From: Vigna angularis | Taxonomy: Eukaryota > Streptophyta > Magnoliopsida > Fabales > Fabaceae | Assembly (NCBI RefSeq): GCF_016808095.1 | Contig: NC_068975.1 | Location: forward strand, 37,408,001-37,472,000 | Reading direction: 5' to 3' | Length of the DNA: 64,000 nucleotides | Part shown: in pieces, positions 23,792 through 36,300 of the stretch | Layout: every line of letters starts with the position of its first letter | Numbering within the stretch: position 1 is the stretch's first letter | Notes under the pieces: model-generated | Databases searched by the model: none | What the model was told of the DNA's origin: nothing | What the model saw: only the letters and a program-made list of their open reading frames with translations | Program-made: the position numbers and the translations under genes

Positions 23792-25828
23792 AGATACATA
23801 TTTAGATATATTCTTTCTATAAGTATTTTTATAAGAAAATAAAATAAATTTGTCTATCAATTGAACTAAATAATATGAAACAAATTCTACCCATTAACTT
23901 CTATGCAAAGTAATTTTTGCTTAGTTATTCATTTCCATTTTTCTTATACTATTTTTCCCTAAAATTAATTTGTCAGGTTCGGCCTCAATAAACCCAATTT
24001 AATAAAACTTAAATTACTTATATTAATATTATTTGTTATTAAATAGAATTGGTATATGTATAAAAAAAAACAAAACAGATGAATAAGGACTTGAAACAAC
24101 CCAATGTATTTACCAAAGAATTAAATTTTTAGTACATGTGTCTAATTTTTTTTATTCTAGCAAAAACTTATTAAATTATAAGATAATTTTTATTAAAAAT
24201 TTTTGTATAATTTTTATTATTAAATAGTTTTTTTTTACAATAAAAAATTATTTAAAATTTAAAAAGTAGTTATTAAAATGATAAAATTGTAAAATACTTA
24301 TTGTAATTTATAAAATAATTAAATTTAGATTATACGTAGGTATAGATTCATATATGTTACAAATGATATTTTTTTTATACTAACTAATAACATGTTATTT
24401 AATTTTTAGATGTTAAGCCCTATATTTTATGAATAATAATTAAAAATAATAATGGTAAAAATATGTATATTATTTTAAGTATTAAATTTTTAGATGTTAA
24501 ACCCTTCAAAGTATACTTTATGAATAATAATGCTAAAAATATGTATATTATTTCAATTATAAATTTAGTACATAAATTAATAAATAAATCAAGCTTAATA
24601 GTTTGTTCCAAAGCATGGGAGTATTTTAACTTTAATTTCTATGGAATAGTTTTCTCTTGTTTTAGTTATTGGAGTTGGTTGAGATCAACCATCATGTCAA
24701 TATCAGCTCAAAGAGTATCTACATGTTGTCTACACATCTAAAAAAAACATCTTATTATCTATCAAATCTTTCCAGGATCAATACATATTCTAAGTTTAAA
24801 TATAAATTTATAAATAATTAAAAAATATTGTTAGGAGTATAAATAATTGAAATTTTGAGAAAATAAAAAAGATTTGATGGCATAAAGTTTATGAAATATT
24901 ATATTGAGTTGAGATTGATTATTTTTTATTGATTAGTCAAACTCACTTCTAGTTGAGTTGAATTTATTTTAAATCAAACTAAATTAAATTCATATTGGGA
25001 CACGAACCTATATAATAATGTTGATGTCAGGACAAATTGAAATTGTGTCATGCTAAATCTATATTGAGACAAAGTTAGATTTAAATTAAATCATGTTAGG
25101 TTGGATTGGTGTATTTAGACAAGGTGATTTGATCCTAATATTCTTCTTAAGTTATAAATAATAAAATTTAAGTAAAAAATAATTTATAATTAATGTAAAA
25201 TATTTTAAAAATAATTTATAATTTTAAATATTTTAGAAACCTTATTATTATAAAAGATATTTAAAATTAATTAAAATATTCTATTCTAACTCATTTTAAG
25301 TGGGATTATAATTTTTTCAATCCAGAGATATAGTAGACCAATAAAGATAAGCTTGTTTAGTTTTCTTCTCATTAATATATTTTTAAATAAGTTATTATAT
25401 TGATATGGATAAATATTAAGAATGGTAGTTTGAGATTATGTACAAAATAATAATTTGTTTTAGAGATAGTGTATGAAAAATTATCTAAATAAACGAAAAA
25501 AATCTTTACTAATAGTTATCAGATACTCATGTCTATTTTATATAGTTTAATCATTCATCTTTTAATTTACTATTTTTTATTACTTAAATTACATTTAAAA
25601 ATTTAAGAAAATGTTAATTATTAATTGTTAAAAAATTTTTACTATATTTTATATATTATAAATATTAATTACATACAAATAACCATTTATAATATGTACA
25701 TGTAAAATGATTTCATATAAATGTAAATTTTGAATAAATTTTTATACGAAAATACTAATAACTAGAAGTAAAAAGCAATTCAAATTTTTTTGTTAATTTT
25801 TAATGTAAAATAAATGTTGTGTTCAATT

Positions 25829-25867
<39 letters not shown>

Positions 25868-26245
25868 AATTAATATTTTGAAATACATAAAAATTATATT
25901 TTAAATTTAGATTATTATTTAAATTTTTTAATTATATAAATTTTAATTCAAAATACGATAAAAAGATTAATGAAGAAGATAAATTAATTTTTTTATAAGG
26001 AAAATCTTATTAGATAAAGATTCTTACGAAGTTATCTAGTATTTTGAAATATTGTATTTTAATATGATAATTAAGATTTTGAAATACGCAAGTATTATAT
26101 TTTAAATTTACTGTTATAACTTAACTTTTTAAATTTTGATAATTATTATAAATTTTAATTCACAATCAGATAAAAAAAATTATGGAAAAAGATAAATTTA
26201 ATTTTATATAAGATAATTCTATTTGGTCAAGATTATTAGAAGTTA
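23792..26245. other. AT-rich spacer
   Basis: No gene is recognised. It contains a (TA)n tract at 25831-25864 and two loosely similar AT-rich blocks around 25870-26000 and 26050-26240 (each with GAAATAC..TTATATTTTAAATTTA and TTTTAATTCA), which suggests an old local duplication. Confidence 0.5.
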
Positions 26246-28145
26246 TGTGACATCCCATAATCTCACACTCGACATTTAATAGATTTTATAAATATAACAT
26301 TTTTACATTCAATTACACGGTAATATACATACTTCATACTTAATAATTCATGGTTGATATATTGTAACATTACACCACCACTCATAATGAATATAAAAGA
26401 CTTCATGGTTGATATATTGTACAAACACAAACAAGTCCGGGTGAGCTAACATGAAACAAATCATATACATTGATACACTTAACAAACATCATATAATAAT
26501 TATGTCAGACACCCTCATACCATTCGCACCGTAGACATTCATCCTATCATACCACAATCCCTAATAGACACTCATCCCATAATACCCAATAGACACTCAT
26601 CCCATAATACCCAATAGACACTCATCTGGATGATACGTTGATGAGCGGTCACGAGAGGTTATGCACTTGTGATGACTTCTACTTCTCCTTATAAATACAC
26701 TTTCAAAATACTTCATACCATCCATAAGGTTAGTCCTTAACACTATGTCCAAAATTGGCACATAGACTAGGACCTCCTGCCCCTCTCACCATATAATTTA
26801 TCTTTCTGTACTTGAGACTGGATTATTATTAGAGTATTAGTATAACCTCCAACAACAGGACCCTCAACAACAACATATACATTAATACCATATAATTACA
26901 AAATCTCTCCACAAGACTCATATCATGCTCATATTCCTCAACTCATACTATACCATTACAAAATCTCCCCATAATACTCATATCATATTCAGATGCATAA
27001 ATTTAAATCCAATATAATAAAATACAATCATCACAGAAATCATACAAAATGAATATATCATAAAATAAATTAACAATAATAAAATATCACTATAAATGGT
27101 CATCGGAGAAGAATCAAATGTTTGACGAATCAAACTCACCATAAACGCTAGTACATATGACTAGTCACAATTTACTGGATTTGACCAGGCTGCTCTATGA
27201 TCAGGGATGTACCAACTCTGGTTTTTAAGATTCCTTTATCCTACCATCACAAATATAACCTTAATATAAATATTGTGGGGAACTAAGAAGTTGAATCTGA
27301 CATAGCCGGTTAGACATCTTCTTATCCTTCCAGAAAGATAAATTCAGCACATATTTTATATCAATTGAGTATATTGCATAATAATTTAACGGTACTTAAT
27401 CTGTTCAATAGGATTTAAGTTAAAAACCTATCGAGTAGACTTAAGTACTAAGTCTTCCCTTAGCCAAAGTATTACTCAACTAGTTTTTAACAAATTTCTT
27501 ATTTACACATTCAAAACAATTAACACATAAATTCAATATCGATAGATATACAAGAAGCACATATGTTTTTCATTAACAGTATTCACATAGAATTTCAACA
27601 TATGAATAGTAATAAAACAATACTAAATCATAATATAAAAGCTTAGAAAGAGTTTGTTTCTCCAAAAACCCTCCCGAACCTCTACTCTTCTTGCAACTAA
27701 AAATTTCTTCCTAATTCTTTCTTCTCTATTTCTCAAGATTTCTCACTTGATTCTTCCTCTCTTTGTGTAGAATAATCTCCCATCTCATAGCTATTTATAG
27801 TCCAAAATTTTTACTATTTAACAATTTTTTTAATATTATTTATTATTTTAATATTATTTTATTATATTAATATTTTAATCACCACTTGACATATCTAATC
27901 CTTCAATAATGGACTTTGGAATGCTTATCCATTATAACTATTATTATTATTATTTTTTCTTTTTTACAAAACCTTTTAAAATAAATTCTTAAAACTTGGA
28001 ACCATTCTTTCTGAAATTACTATAATTTTATATTAAAAATTTTAATTTTTCTACCATAATTTTCTATTTAATTATATTTTCTATCCATTAAAATTATTAT
28101 TATTAATAAAATGCTAAAATTTAGATATTTTTCATTGTTCTTACA
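26246..28145. mobile_element. Solo-LTR-like element with 5-bp TSD AGTTA
   Basis: The 1900-bp segment starts TGTGACATCCC and ends TTGTTCTTACA. AGTTA flanks it at 26241-26245 and 28146-28150. It shares GGGTGAGCTAAC and the GTTAGTCCT..GGACCTCCTGCC blocks with the elements at 5881 and 17537. Internal short tandem repeats occur: a 25-bp AATAGACACTCATCCCATAA-type unit at about 26563-26629, and a duplicated TTCATGGTTGATATATTGTA. The right end lies about 0.8 kb upstream of the SGS3-like start codon. Confidence 0.8.
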
Positions 28146-28958
28146 AGTTACCTACGTAATAGCATGGTATCTCCATATTTATGAAAGCATTTAGGTAAAC
28201 ATCTCACATGCAAAGCATTTGATCATAGCAAGTATCCTCTCATCATCGTCACTGCTCTAACCGTTGCTGTTGGTATCACATTCAACTCTCTCTCTCTTTC
28301 ATTTCAATTTCATGCATCATTGATTTCTTTAATTCATGCTATTTCACATCCAAAACTCTTCCTCCATTGCTATTGGCTTTTATATATAAATGTGTTATAA
28401 TCATTGTTTTGATCACAAAAAAAAATTCTATGTGTGCTATAGCATTTGTTTTCTGCATTCCACTTGATTTTGTTGTTATTTCAGTGTTTTCTTTTACTGG
28501 TAGAGTGGGTGGATTTTTTTCATGAGTTCTCAATGAAGTATGTCCTGGTATTTCTAATCCTTGATAGCCGCACCTGTTTTTTGGGACTGAAAAAGAAGAA
28601 CACAGGGATTTTGTGTAGTTAATCAATAAGAATTCTTTGTCCCCTTCTACAAATTGACTCTCAATTAAAAAGATTCAATTTTATTATATGGGTTTTTGAA
28701 ATTTAAGATATGGGTAATAGTTAGAACTGGACTTTAAGTTTAACTTAATACCAGGTTTGACTATGAATTGGTGTTGTAGTCGACGTGAGAACTTGTTTTT
28801 GACCTTATGTGCTATCACCATCACAATTATCGCACAGTTTCTTCAATTATATTAGTTGGTGGAGGCGTTTTCACTTTATCATTGAATTGATGCCTCTGGA
28901 AGTATGAGGTGATTGATATTCATTCTCTGGTGTAACAATTTCCAGGTCCTGTTGAATC

Positions 28959-31220
28959 ATGGCCGAAGATGGTGCTGATACTTTTCCGGAGTTGCTAAGT
29001 GTGTACAGAGTGTCTGGTCCCAGAAGCAATAGCATTTCTGATGACAGTGTTTCAAAGTCCTGCTTTTCTCAAAACTCTGTTCCAAATGTTTGGAGAACTC
29101 CAAATATTATTCAGAAGCTTAAGCTGGTAGAGAGGGTTAATGGTGTAACGAGAGTGACTGACAGCAGTAGCCAGAAGTACAAAAGCAACTCTCTTCCTCC
29201 GCAGGACAAGAGCAATTCTCTGTCTCCGGAGGACAAAAGCAACACTCTTGGTACTCTGGCTTCTGAGGGAAGTGAAACTTTGAACGACAGCAATTTGTCT
29301 CTTCAATCAGTATTGACTCCAACATTAGAGAAAAAGTTAAATTCATCTACTGGAGTTGATGCAACTACATCTAAGGATTGCGAAAATGAAGAATCCCTAG
29401 AAATCTATGATGAAAACAATGATGAGACTGTTGACAACATATCTGACATTGTCTCGGACAGTGATGATGATTGTTCTTTAGATGACATTGTCTCGGACAG
29501 TGATGATGATCGTTCTTTAGATGACATTGACTCGGACACTGGAGAGAGAAGCCATGAACAGTGCAAGAACAGCAAGTGGCTTAGGAATTTCTTTGATGGA
29601 TTAAATGCACTGGCCAATGAGGAGATAAGTTCACAAGACAGACAGTGGCATTGTCCAGCGTGCCAAGGGATCCCTGGTGGTATTGGTTGGTACAAGGGGC
29701 TGCAATCACTTTTGGATCATTCCAGAACAATACAATCAAAGAGGGTAAGACTGCACCGAATGTTTGCTGAAACCTTGCAAGAAGAGTCTTTCAGGAGAAG
29801 GGTTCCATTGACAGTGGTCTGTGAAATCCATGATGGATGGGAGGGTCTTGATAGGTGTCAGAATCCATTTATCGCATGTGGGAAGCGCCAACTCTATGGT
29901 TATTTGGATTCTAAAGAAGATTCTGATGATTTCAATCGTCACTCTGGAGGTGATTTTTCCATCTCATTCAATATGGCAGCCTACTCTGTGGTGACCTTGA
30001 ACATGATCACCTTAATTTTATTTCAGCAATAGTTTTCATTTTTTTAATCCTGTTTAATGTTTCAATTGCATGTTGCTGATAGATCTATGTTTTTTAGGTA
30101 AGCCAGATTTGAAGTTTGAAATGAGATCATACCAAGAGATGGTTGAGAGCAAGATAAACCATATTAACGATGATAGTCGGAAGCTTAACAACTACAAAAG
30201 CTTGATAGCCGAAGAACAAGTCAAATCACAAGTCTGTGTAGATTCTTCATGTGAATTAAGTGAGAAGTTAAGCCTCAGAATAGAAGAAAACCATGTTGAT
30301 CGACAGAACAAGGAGGTAATGCTGAAATTATATTCATGATATTTTTTTGGAGCTCATTGTGTTTAGTAAGATGAAACATTGCTATTTTTCATATAAATAA
30401 GATTCAGTATGCAAAATATGATTACAGTGCTTTATATTTTGAAGGTGAACAGTAATTTTTATGAAAAGTATATCTCGAAGAAACCAAACCCATTATGAAT
30501 ATACGAATTTGTATGTGAAAAATCCTTCAATGGTTGAACATTTTGAAATGATAATGCAAATCTGTATGATGTGAAAAATCCTTCAATGACTGATCATTTT
30601 AACATAAATATGCAAAAGTGAGTGATGTAAAAGTCCTTCCATGACAGTTCATTTTGATACTATTTTGAAGATAGACGCAGAAGAAAAAAGTTTCCAGGAC
30701 CAAATCCAAGTCATAGCACCAAAAGGAGACCAGTCTGTGAAATTGCAGCACGCAATGCAAGAAAAAGCAGAAAACACTTGTCAAGAATCTGTCAAGAAAG
30801 AGGAGAAGTAATTGTTCATTATTCCTAATTGTCCATAATTCCAAACATGTTTCAAAATTTGTGTTTTTTTATTATCATTCTTTTCTTATATGCATATCTT
30901 AGCTTTCTGTTGCCAATTGAGTAATACTTAATTAAATAATGAGCTACGGAGATTCAGTTTTTGATTTCTATATATGAAGAAAAATTCTCATTGATTTATG
31001 TCATTTTCTAATCTATGTTCTATGGGTGGAAACTATTATATGTAGTTCCCAGAAGTACAAGGAGATTATGCAGTTGGGGTCGGAGAGAGAGAAAATAATG
31101 AAAATTCATGAAGAGAAATGGTTGGCTCTGAAGAAGAAACAGTGGCAGGAGCTGGTTGAACTTGAGAAGGAATTAGAGAATGAACTGACGCAGCTCATGG
31201 ACAAGTACGCTTCCAACTAG
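28959..31220 (+). CDS. SGS3-like protein with truncated XS domain
   Basis: Four exons (28959-29949, 30098-30315, 30671-30807, 31046-31220) join in phase to give 506 residues. The N-terminal part is Ser-rich with an acidic stretch made of a 13-residue tandem repeat (DIVSDSDDD type). A zf-XS finger follows with C232, C235, H254 and H266 (WHCPAC.. LLDH.. LHR). Then comes a remnant of the XS domain: only about 38 residues separate the finger from RQLYGY, where SGS3 proteins have roughly 110. The C-terminal half is a coiled coil (SYQEMVESK.. ELEKELENELTQLM). SGS3 stabilises RNA for RDR6 in trans-acting siRNA and antiviral silencing. The XS domain binds dsRNA ends, so RNA binding is probably impaired, while coiled-coil dimerisation may persist. 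The shortening lies within one open exon, so it is not an annotation gap. Confidence 0.85.
29175..29540 (+). repeat. Two short coding tandem repeats in the SGS3-like gene
   Basis: A ~30-nt unit encoding KSNSLxPxD-type decapeptides is repeated about three times near 29175-29260. A 39-nt unit encoding DIVSDSDDDxSLD is repeated at 29445-29483 and 29484-29522, with a third partial copy. The unit sizes preserve the frame. Confidence 0.85.
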
Positions 31221-33380
31221 TCATAAGAGAAAGACATATCTAAACTGAATGGCTGCTGAGTACATTACCAAAAACCAAAACAGAAGAGTGGCTAAGACCA
31301 GAATCATCTACTGACATACACATATCTCTCATGAAATTGGCTTTTTTGGTTGTAGTCTTCATTCGAAAAATGAGAGTGACATTTGACAAACCTCACTGAC
31401 ATTAGAATTTTGGTCTCGTTTTACTCTTAAATGTAGTTTTTGTTCTTATTGTATTTTTTAAGTTTAGCATTCTTTGCTAGCAAGTTTTCTGTACAATTTT
31501 ATGTTGAAGTTATTGTCTTATTGTAGGATATTTTGGACGTAAAGTTTTAAATAAAATTAGTCCCGACACCCCTACTGAACAAATATGAAGTAATTTTATC
31601 AATTCTAAAACAAGTTAAAGTGGCAACATATTCTGAGAGGAGTGAAAGAAAATCCAAATTAAAAAGAAGGATCACGATGACATGAATGACGGAATAATGC
31701 TTTTGAAGAATGAGTCATGGATGATGTAATAGTTTTTATGAATGATAAAATGATTTTTAAGGTGTATTTTGAAGATATATGCACGGTTAATAGTGAAAGA
31801 ATAAAAAGAAATATATGATAAATTTGAATAGTCGCATATAAGTTTTGTTGACATAATGGAATTATTATTTTCTTAAGAGTTTTATATACTAAATTTTTTA
31901 TTATCTTCTTATGAATTATTATCTGAAATGTAATTTGCATTCTGAATTGACTTTTAAATTTGTATTATTGTATACTCTAAAATATAAATTTGTATAATGA
32001 ATTGTATAATTCAAAATGTAAATTTGTATTACTAATTATATAATTTTGTATTATAAATAGTACAATTTGAAATAATTACAGTAAGATATATTGAAATTTT
32101 AAAAAACATGAGAGTGCAGAAAGAAAATATAGGAGTGCAAGAAAAAATTTCCAAATGAACATTGACCTCAAACACAGGCCGTAGATGCGACGGCCTAGAC
32201 ACAATAGGAAAATAAGGCCCATATTTTACATTTTTAATATCATTGTAATAATTGGCGCATATTTAGCAACAATATTATTTTTTATCTATTTATGTAATAT
32301 ACTCAATGTTATATTATGTTATATAACAATTTTTTTTTCTCTGCAACATGTTTACATCGTGTATATATTTTATTTGTATTTCTTTCTATAGAAAATAAAA
32401 ACGATATACAATCAGATAAACAACTATCTCATTATATCCTAAACATAAAATCTTGTGGTATTTAAGGATTGGGTTTTAATAACTAATAAATAATATAATA
32501 CTTTATATAAGTTACTGTTAGTATGATTTATCCCTCACTCTTCACACAACAATATTAATGTTTTAAAATCTTTCAACATTTAAAAAAGCTGTGGCTTTTT
32601 TTTGGGATAATTAAAATTTTTTAATTTAATAGTTTTTAGTATTTGAAATTTGTTATTGATGAATTAAAAACGTACCCGTGTTTTATTGAAACTGGGAAGT
32701 TTTGATATTTAATTCTAAAAACAGTTATAAATGATTTATTGACACTATGAATAGTTGATTTTATTAATTTTTTGAACATTTTTAAACATTATATTTTTTG
32801 GGGTTAAGTGACTAAGTTCGAATTTGTTAATTTTAATAGTTAAAAATTATTATAAATACATTTTTTTTTTAATTTGAAGCAATCTTTTTAAATCTGGCAA
32901 TAGTTGAAATTATATTTACTGGTTTTAGTTATTTAAAAATTATTACCAGTATATTTTAAACTTTAAAAATGTCGTAAATCCCTTTTTTTAACTGATCAGG
33001 AATAGTTAGAGATAAATTACTAATTGAAAAATATTTTTATAAGTTTTTTCTTAAAACATTATTCATACATAACATAATTTAATGTGTATTTAAATTTAAT
33101 AGATGCTGATACATACAAATGGGTGATTTTAATAAAAATAATTAATCTTTAAATCGCATAACCCAAACTATCATTAGATAGAAGTTATCAAAATTAATAA
33201 TGTTTTTGAGATACTTAATCAGATATAGTTTCAATGTTTTAGAACAATCTATTTTCTTTTTCCTTAAGAACATCTTTAAAGATTGAGAAATTTGTAAAGA
33301 AGTAAACATGGCCATGTATATGAGAAAAAGATGCATAAAAGGAACCTAGAAAGAAGTACCAGTTGGAGGAACAGAGGAAA
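31221..33380. other. AT-rich spacer between SGS3-like gene and UGT
   Basis: The first few hundred bases are probably the 3' UTR of the SGS3-like gene. No further gene is recognised. The last ~60 bases before 33381 are purine-rich and probably form the UGT leader. Confidence 0.5.
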
Positions 33381-36300
33381 ATGGAGAGAAGGAAGCCCAA
33401 AGCAGTGTTCATGGCCTTCGGTACCAAAGGCGATGTCTACCCTCTTGCTGTCAGTTTTCCTTCTTTCTAAATTCTTTTTCTCTATTTGTTTCCACCAAAG
33501 TGGTTTTTTTTTTCTTTAATGTTTCTGGGTATACAACATAGGGTTAATGCTTAAAATTACGAGCTGAAGTGTCGAGATATTGGTACTGTTTAGTTTAAGC
33601 TCTTTTTCCCTCTCTAACTGTGTGTGTCTGTCTGTATAATTAATTGTGTTGGATTTCTCAATGAATTTGTTTATGAAGTGAAATTCCTGACTACAGAAAC
33701 AATTCTCTATATCAGCTTGTATATGCATTTATGTGGTTTGACACTACTTATGAAAAGTCTGCATTGAATTGTTGTTGATTGCAGGCCATTGCTGCAGCTT
33801 TTGCGTGTGACCAGAATCAATATGATGTGATGTTAATAACTCATTCGGCACACGAGGTTTGCATTTTAAACATAAAGTCTAAAAGAGCATTATATTAGTT
33901 TTTGAATCACTCTGGGTATCTTTTTATTCTTTCGGCATGATGTTAACATTGTGGATTTCTACTTCATTTTATTTGCTTTTCTTTCTGTTAATGGTTGACA
34001 CTTGAGAAAAATGTTTCCTTTCAGAGCTTAAGTATTCACTTGGCTCGGAAGCATGTTCAATTTTGGCCAGTTTCATCGCCTCCGGTTCTTTGTGCTGATC
34101 AGACTGACACTGAGGGTTTGAGCAATCAATTTGGTTCTAATTATAGAATATGAATCACTATTGTAAGGGAAGAAGATAAATTTCTAACGGTTCTTCTATT
34201 TTATCAGGGAAAATAGAGTCGTCTTTTTTCTTGCAGAAAAAGAAAGTTACAAGAGATCATAGGCAAGAATGCTATTCATTAATTGAAAGGATATTTGGAG
34301 ATGGCCCAAGCTTGGACGGTGATCTTATTATGATAAATTTTTTTGCTTTGGTATTCTAATTCTAAGTTGGAAACTGTATCATAATAAATTCTTTTGAATT
34401 TGAACTGGTTTCTGAAATAATTGTGGGAGAGGGAATTAATTGAGTCAAAACGTGTTAATGTCAATTGGTTTATAAAAAATGTTCTTATTGCTCATTACTG
34501 CATGGGAAATGTGGAATAATTTGTATAAAACTATTACTGTCCAAGGACACAAAGACATTTAATACCACTGGAATAGAAAGTTGAATCAACTGTCATTTTC
34601 TACTAGCGATTTGCTAATTGAGGAGATTTTTGTAATGGTTCAGGAAGGATGGAGCCTTGCAGAAAGCTTTTGTGTCCGTTGCATTGTGGCTGCTCCTTAT
34701 GTTGTTCCATACAGGTACTTAACAAGTTCATCCCCATCATCAAACATTGTGGAATTTGGATACAGATATGATGTTTTTTTTTTTGTGAGCAATTACAGTT
34801 TTGTAAGGGCATCAATGATCAAGAACTTCTTACATCGAGAACTCAGATTATTGAAGTTTTATAATAACAAAACATGTAAATTTTGAAAATTAGAAAATAA
34901 TACCCTGACAGTATTGATTGACTGACAAAGTTCTCTTGGATTATTTATTAGATTTGCCCGTGAACTTTTATATTTTTTTAGGTCTTGTTCACTTGAATGG
35001 ATTTGGGGGAGAGTAATTTAAGGGATTTGAAGATAAATTTTTTTGTTGTTTATTTGAGTGAATTTGGAGATAAATGAGAGTGGATTTGAAAATAAAGTTT
35101 ATGAGAATTAGTGTAAAATTTTATTGACGTGACAGATTAAAAAAATTTACTTCAAAATCTACTTTCATTTACCTCAAAATTCACTCAAATAAACAACAAA
35201 AAAATTTATCTTCAAATCCCCTCAACTACTCTCCCCCAAATCCATTCAAGTGAACAAGACCTTAGAGTTCTAGAATAGGCACAAAAGAACTTTTAAATTT
35301 TAGTTAGAGTGCTAGTATAGGCACAGAATATAGAACTGTATTTTGTTGGTTAAGGAAAATGAATCACATTGCTCACATGTAAAACAGTTGCATGTTGCAA
35401 TTTACTTGCATTGCACTGATTGGCGTATAAGTTGTTCAATAATATCTTTATTTTTTCAAGTAAGAAGTACAAAACTTTTTTCATGAAAAAAAACTCTCAA
35501 GATAAGTGAATATAAAATGTTATATCTAGTTGATGATTGCCTATATAGTTTAGGAAGCTGCAACTGATATTGATCATTCAATCATTGATTTGTTGTGCAG
35601 TGCACCTTCAACATTTGAAAGACAGTTCCAATTAGAACTTCCTCTTTTGCATCGATACCTCATTGATGCTCCTTCTGGTAAGGTATTTCTTAACTTTTTA
35701 TATTCTAATTCTTTTTCAGTTTGGAAAGATGCTATTTCAAATGATTTTGTTTATTTTACTACTTACTACTAACCACAGCACGGAGTTGTAAAGAAAGATG
35801 CAAAAGCTATGTCTCTGCTGCTGCAGTTATATTAGGGTCAGGAACTTTTTAAACTTTAGGGTTTAGGGAAGGAAAAGGGAAGACAAAGAATTATGGATAA
35901 CACTGATGATTAGAATGCTACACAAATACAATACTCTAATTCCTCTATCTATACTACTAATTAGGTCAAGACTGGTACAAACCCAAGCCCACTACTAACA
36001 ACTGTAATATCTTATACGAGAACTAGAACTTATATATTGATCTTGTCATTTTTAAATCATCTTGATTTCCTGTAGGTCTGTTGGAAGGACGTGATTCATT
36101 GGATGTGGCCTCTTTTCACAGAAAATTGGGGATCATGGAGAAATGATGTCTTGCATCTTAGTCCATGTCCTTTTACTGTTAGTGTTTTCTATTCTTTTTT
36201 CTGCCTTAAAAAAATAATTTCTATGCCTACTAGTTTGTGTTTCAAAAAATCTATGTGCTACTTTAGTTAGGTTGTTATAGGCATGTGCCCTTGCTGAGAA

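Noticed and set aside
29052..29346. Minus-strand frames opposite the SGS3-like first exon
   Set aside because: They are antisense to repetitive coding sequence and have no independent support.
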